A DNA stretch of 64,000 nucleotides from CAVTWJ01 sp963849485 (GTDB lineage: Bacteria > Oederibacteriota > Muellerivitia > Muellerivitales > Muellerivitaceae), in contig CAWKIF010000071.1 in assembly GCA_963849485.1 (NCBI GenBank), positions 1-64,000 on the forward strand. The letters run 5' to 3'. The position numbers and the translations under genes were made by a program. Shown in pieces: positions 62,924 through 64,000 of the stretch (position 1 is its first letter; each line of letters starts with the position of its first letter). The notes under the pieces are model-generated. The model was not told where the DNA came from, did not search any database, and worked only from the letters and a program-made list of their open reading frames with translations.

Positions 62924-64000
62924 ATGAATCGAGTCCAATTTATTTTCGGGGTTCATAATCACCAGCCCGTCGGCAATTTCGGCCAAGTCTTCGAGACCCT
63001 GGACAAAATGTCCTACCATCCTTTCCTCCAGGTGCTGGAACGTCATAGCAAGGTTAAATGCGTTTTCCATGTAACGGGCCCTCTGCTGGAATGGTTCGAG
63101 GCAAACCGGCCTGAAACTATGCAACGTTTAAAAAACTTAGTCCGCCGGGGTCAAGTAGAGCTTTTTACGGGAGGCATGTATGAGCCGATACTAGCCATTC
63201 TTCCCGACCGGGACAAGCAGGGACAAATCGAACGCATGAGCCGTTATCTCAAAGATAATTTCGACGTCACTCCTCAAGGCATGTGGACGGCGGAAAGAGT
63301 TTGGGAACCCCACTTGACCAAGACCTTAGCTCTCGCGGGAGTAAAATATTTAGTTATGGACGACGCCCATTTCAAGTCGGCCGGTTTGAAAGAGGACCAA
63401 ACCTTCGGTTATTACCTCATGGAAGAACAGGGATATATCTGCGGCGTCTTTCCCATCTCCGAGAAGATGCGATATATGGTGCCCTTTAAGAATGTGGATG
63501 AGAGCCTTAATTATTTGCGGTCCGTAGCCACCGAGGAGGGCGACCGGTGTGTGGTATTGATGGACGACGGGGAAAAATTCGGGGGTTGGCCCGATACTTT
63601 CAAATGGGTTTATGAGGAAGGCTACCTAGAAAGGCTGTTTAGCGCTATCGAGGCCAACTCGGAATGGCTTACAAGCGCAACCTTTTCCGAATTTGTGGAA
63701 AATCATCCTCCGCTGGGGCGATTGAACCTCCCCACGGGATCCTATAGTGAAATGGGGGAATGGGCTCTTCCCCCGGACGCGGCCGAAGACTATGAGAACT
63801 TGCGCCGGGAGGTGCTCCATCGGGGCGAGATGCCCCGGTATGAGCGATACCTAAAGGGCGGATTCTGGCGTCATTTCTTGTCCAAATATGATGAGAGTAA
63901 CCACTTGCACAAAAAACTTCTTTGGGTTTCTGAAAAAGTGGAAAAGGCTCGACAGAAAATTTCGTCCAAACCGACCCCCAAACAAAAGGCCCTCTTGCTC
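62924..64000 (+). CDS. GH57 alpha-amylase/4-alpha-glucanotransferase (partial, runs off window)
   Basis: The first 359 residues of a GH57 enzyme, cut by the window end. It starts at ATG 62924 behind TGAGGAA. The N-terminal FIFGVHNHQPVGNF, the nucleophile E124 in WTAERVWEPH, and D214 in VLMDDGEKFG align in position with the E123/D214 pair known from the Thermococcus litoralis glucanotransferase. It remodels alpha-1,4-glucans in the cytoplasm. It is 11 bases after the PTS IIB gene, so carbon-storage metabolism may share the transcript. Confidence 0.92.
   Translation, partial: MNRVQFIFGVHNHQPVGNFGQVFETLDKMSYHPFLQVLERHSKVKCVFHVTGPLLEWFEANRPETMQRLKNLVRRGQVELFTGGMYEPILAILPDRDKQGQIERMSRYLKDNFDVTPQGMWTAERVWEPHLTKTLALAGVKYLVMDDAHFKSAGLKEDQTFGYYLMEEQGYICGVFPISEKMRYMVPFKNVDESLNYLRSVATEEGDRCVVLMDDGEKFGGWPDTFKWVYEEGYLERLFSAIEANSEWLTSATFSEFVENHPPLGRLNLPTGSYSEMGEWALPPDAAEDYENLRREVLHRGEMPRYERYLKGGFWRHFLSKYDESNHLHKKLLWVSEKVEKARQKISSKPTPKQKALLL

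Overview
The window reads as chromosome from an uncultured Gram-negative (diderm) bacterium. It carries Kdo/LPS genes (kdsD, kdsC, an LpxL-type acyltransferase, lptC-lptA-lptB), an outer-membrane barrel and lipoproteins. It also has an rpoN-hpf-ptsN-hprK-yvcK block, a cellulase with a huge Thr/Ser/Pro linker and a FlgD-like C-terminal sorting module, and an inositol-phosphate synthase beside a CDP-alcohol phosphatidyltransferase. This mix recalls poorly sampled phyla such as FCPU426, Elusimicrobia or Fibrobacter-like lineages, but placement from gene content alone is weak. No rRNA, tRNA, CRISPR array or complete insertion sequence was recognised.

Layout. 1-2000: a broken ispD-ispF region with many frame changes. 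2-10 kb: GH94 phosphorylase, isochorismatase-like hydrolase, DUF1648 membrane protein, beta-carbonic anhydrase, VOC protein, ArsB/NhaD-type permease, lone cNMP-binding protein and a degenerate EAL protein. 10-19 kb: signalling cluster (PAS histidine kinase, two stand-alone receivers, an NtrC-type sigma-54 activator, a Cys-rich Crp-like regulator, a thioredoxin-fold protein without CXXC, a zinc/PAS protein). 19-25 kb: DEAD-box helicase, HIT protein, two GNATs and a B12-binding radical SAM protein. 25.5-31.4 kb: split transketolase, RuBisCO-like protein and siroheme nitrite/sulfite reductase. 32.2-32.7 kb: a non-coding array of 21 diverged units at about 21-bp spacing. 32.7-38 kb: TetR-controlled RND/LolA-like/barrel export operon. 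38-40.7 kb: glycosyltransferase, methyltransferase, flavin reductase. 40.8-48.4 kb: zinc-ribbon coiled coil, LPS genes, inositol phospholipid genes. 48.6-56.4 kb: secreted lipoprotein, cellulase, S1/P1 nuclease, amidohydrolase. 56.6-64 kb: rpoN and nitrogen/carbon-PTS regulation genes ending in a GH57 enzyme cut by the window edge.

How the genes connect. Kdo synthesis, lipid A acylation and LPS transport are clustered and run straight into inositol phospholipid synthesis. HprK, PtsN and mannose-type IIA/IIB without visible IIC/IID next to rpoN suggest a mainly regulatory PTS. The transketolase halves and RuBisCO-like protein sit close together on one strand and probably share a carbohydrate or sugar-acid pathway of unknown substrate.

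Two global features stand out. Many otherwise convincing genes contain single-base frame changes, several at homopolymers, which looks like uncorrected sequencing error more than real decay. At least seven copies of a ~115-220 bp imperfect palindrome lie between genes, and three of them carry the same small nested hairpin at the same arm position.
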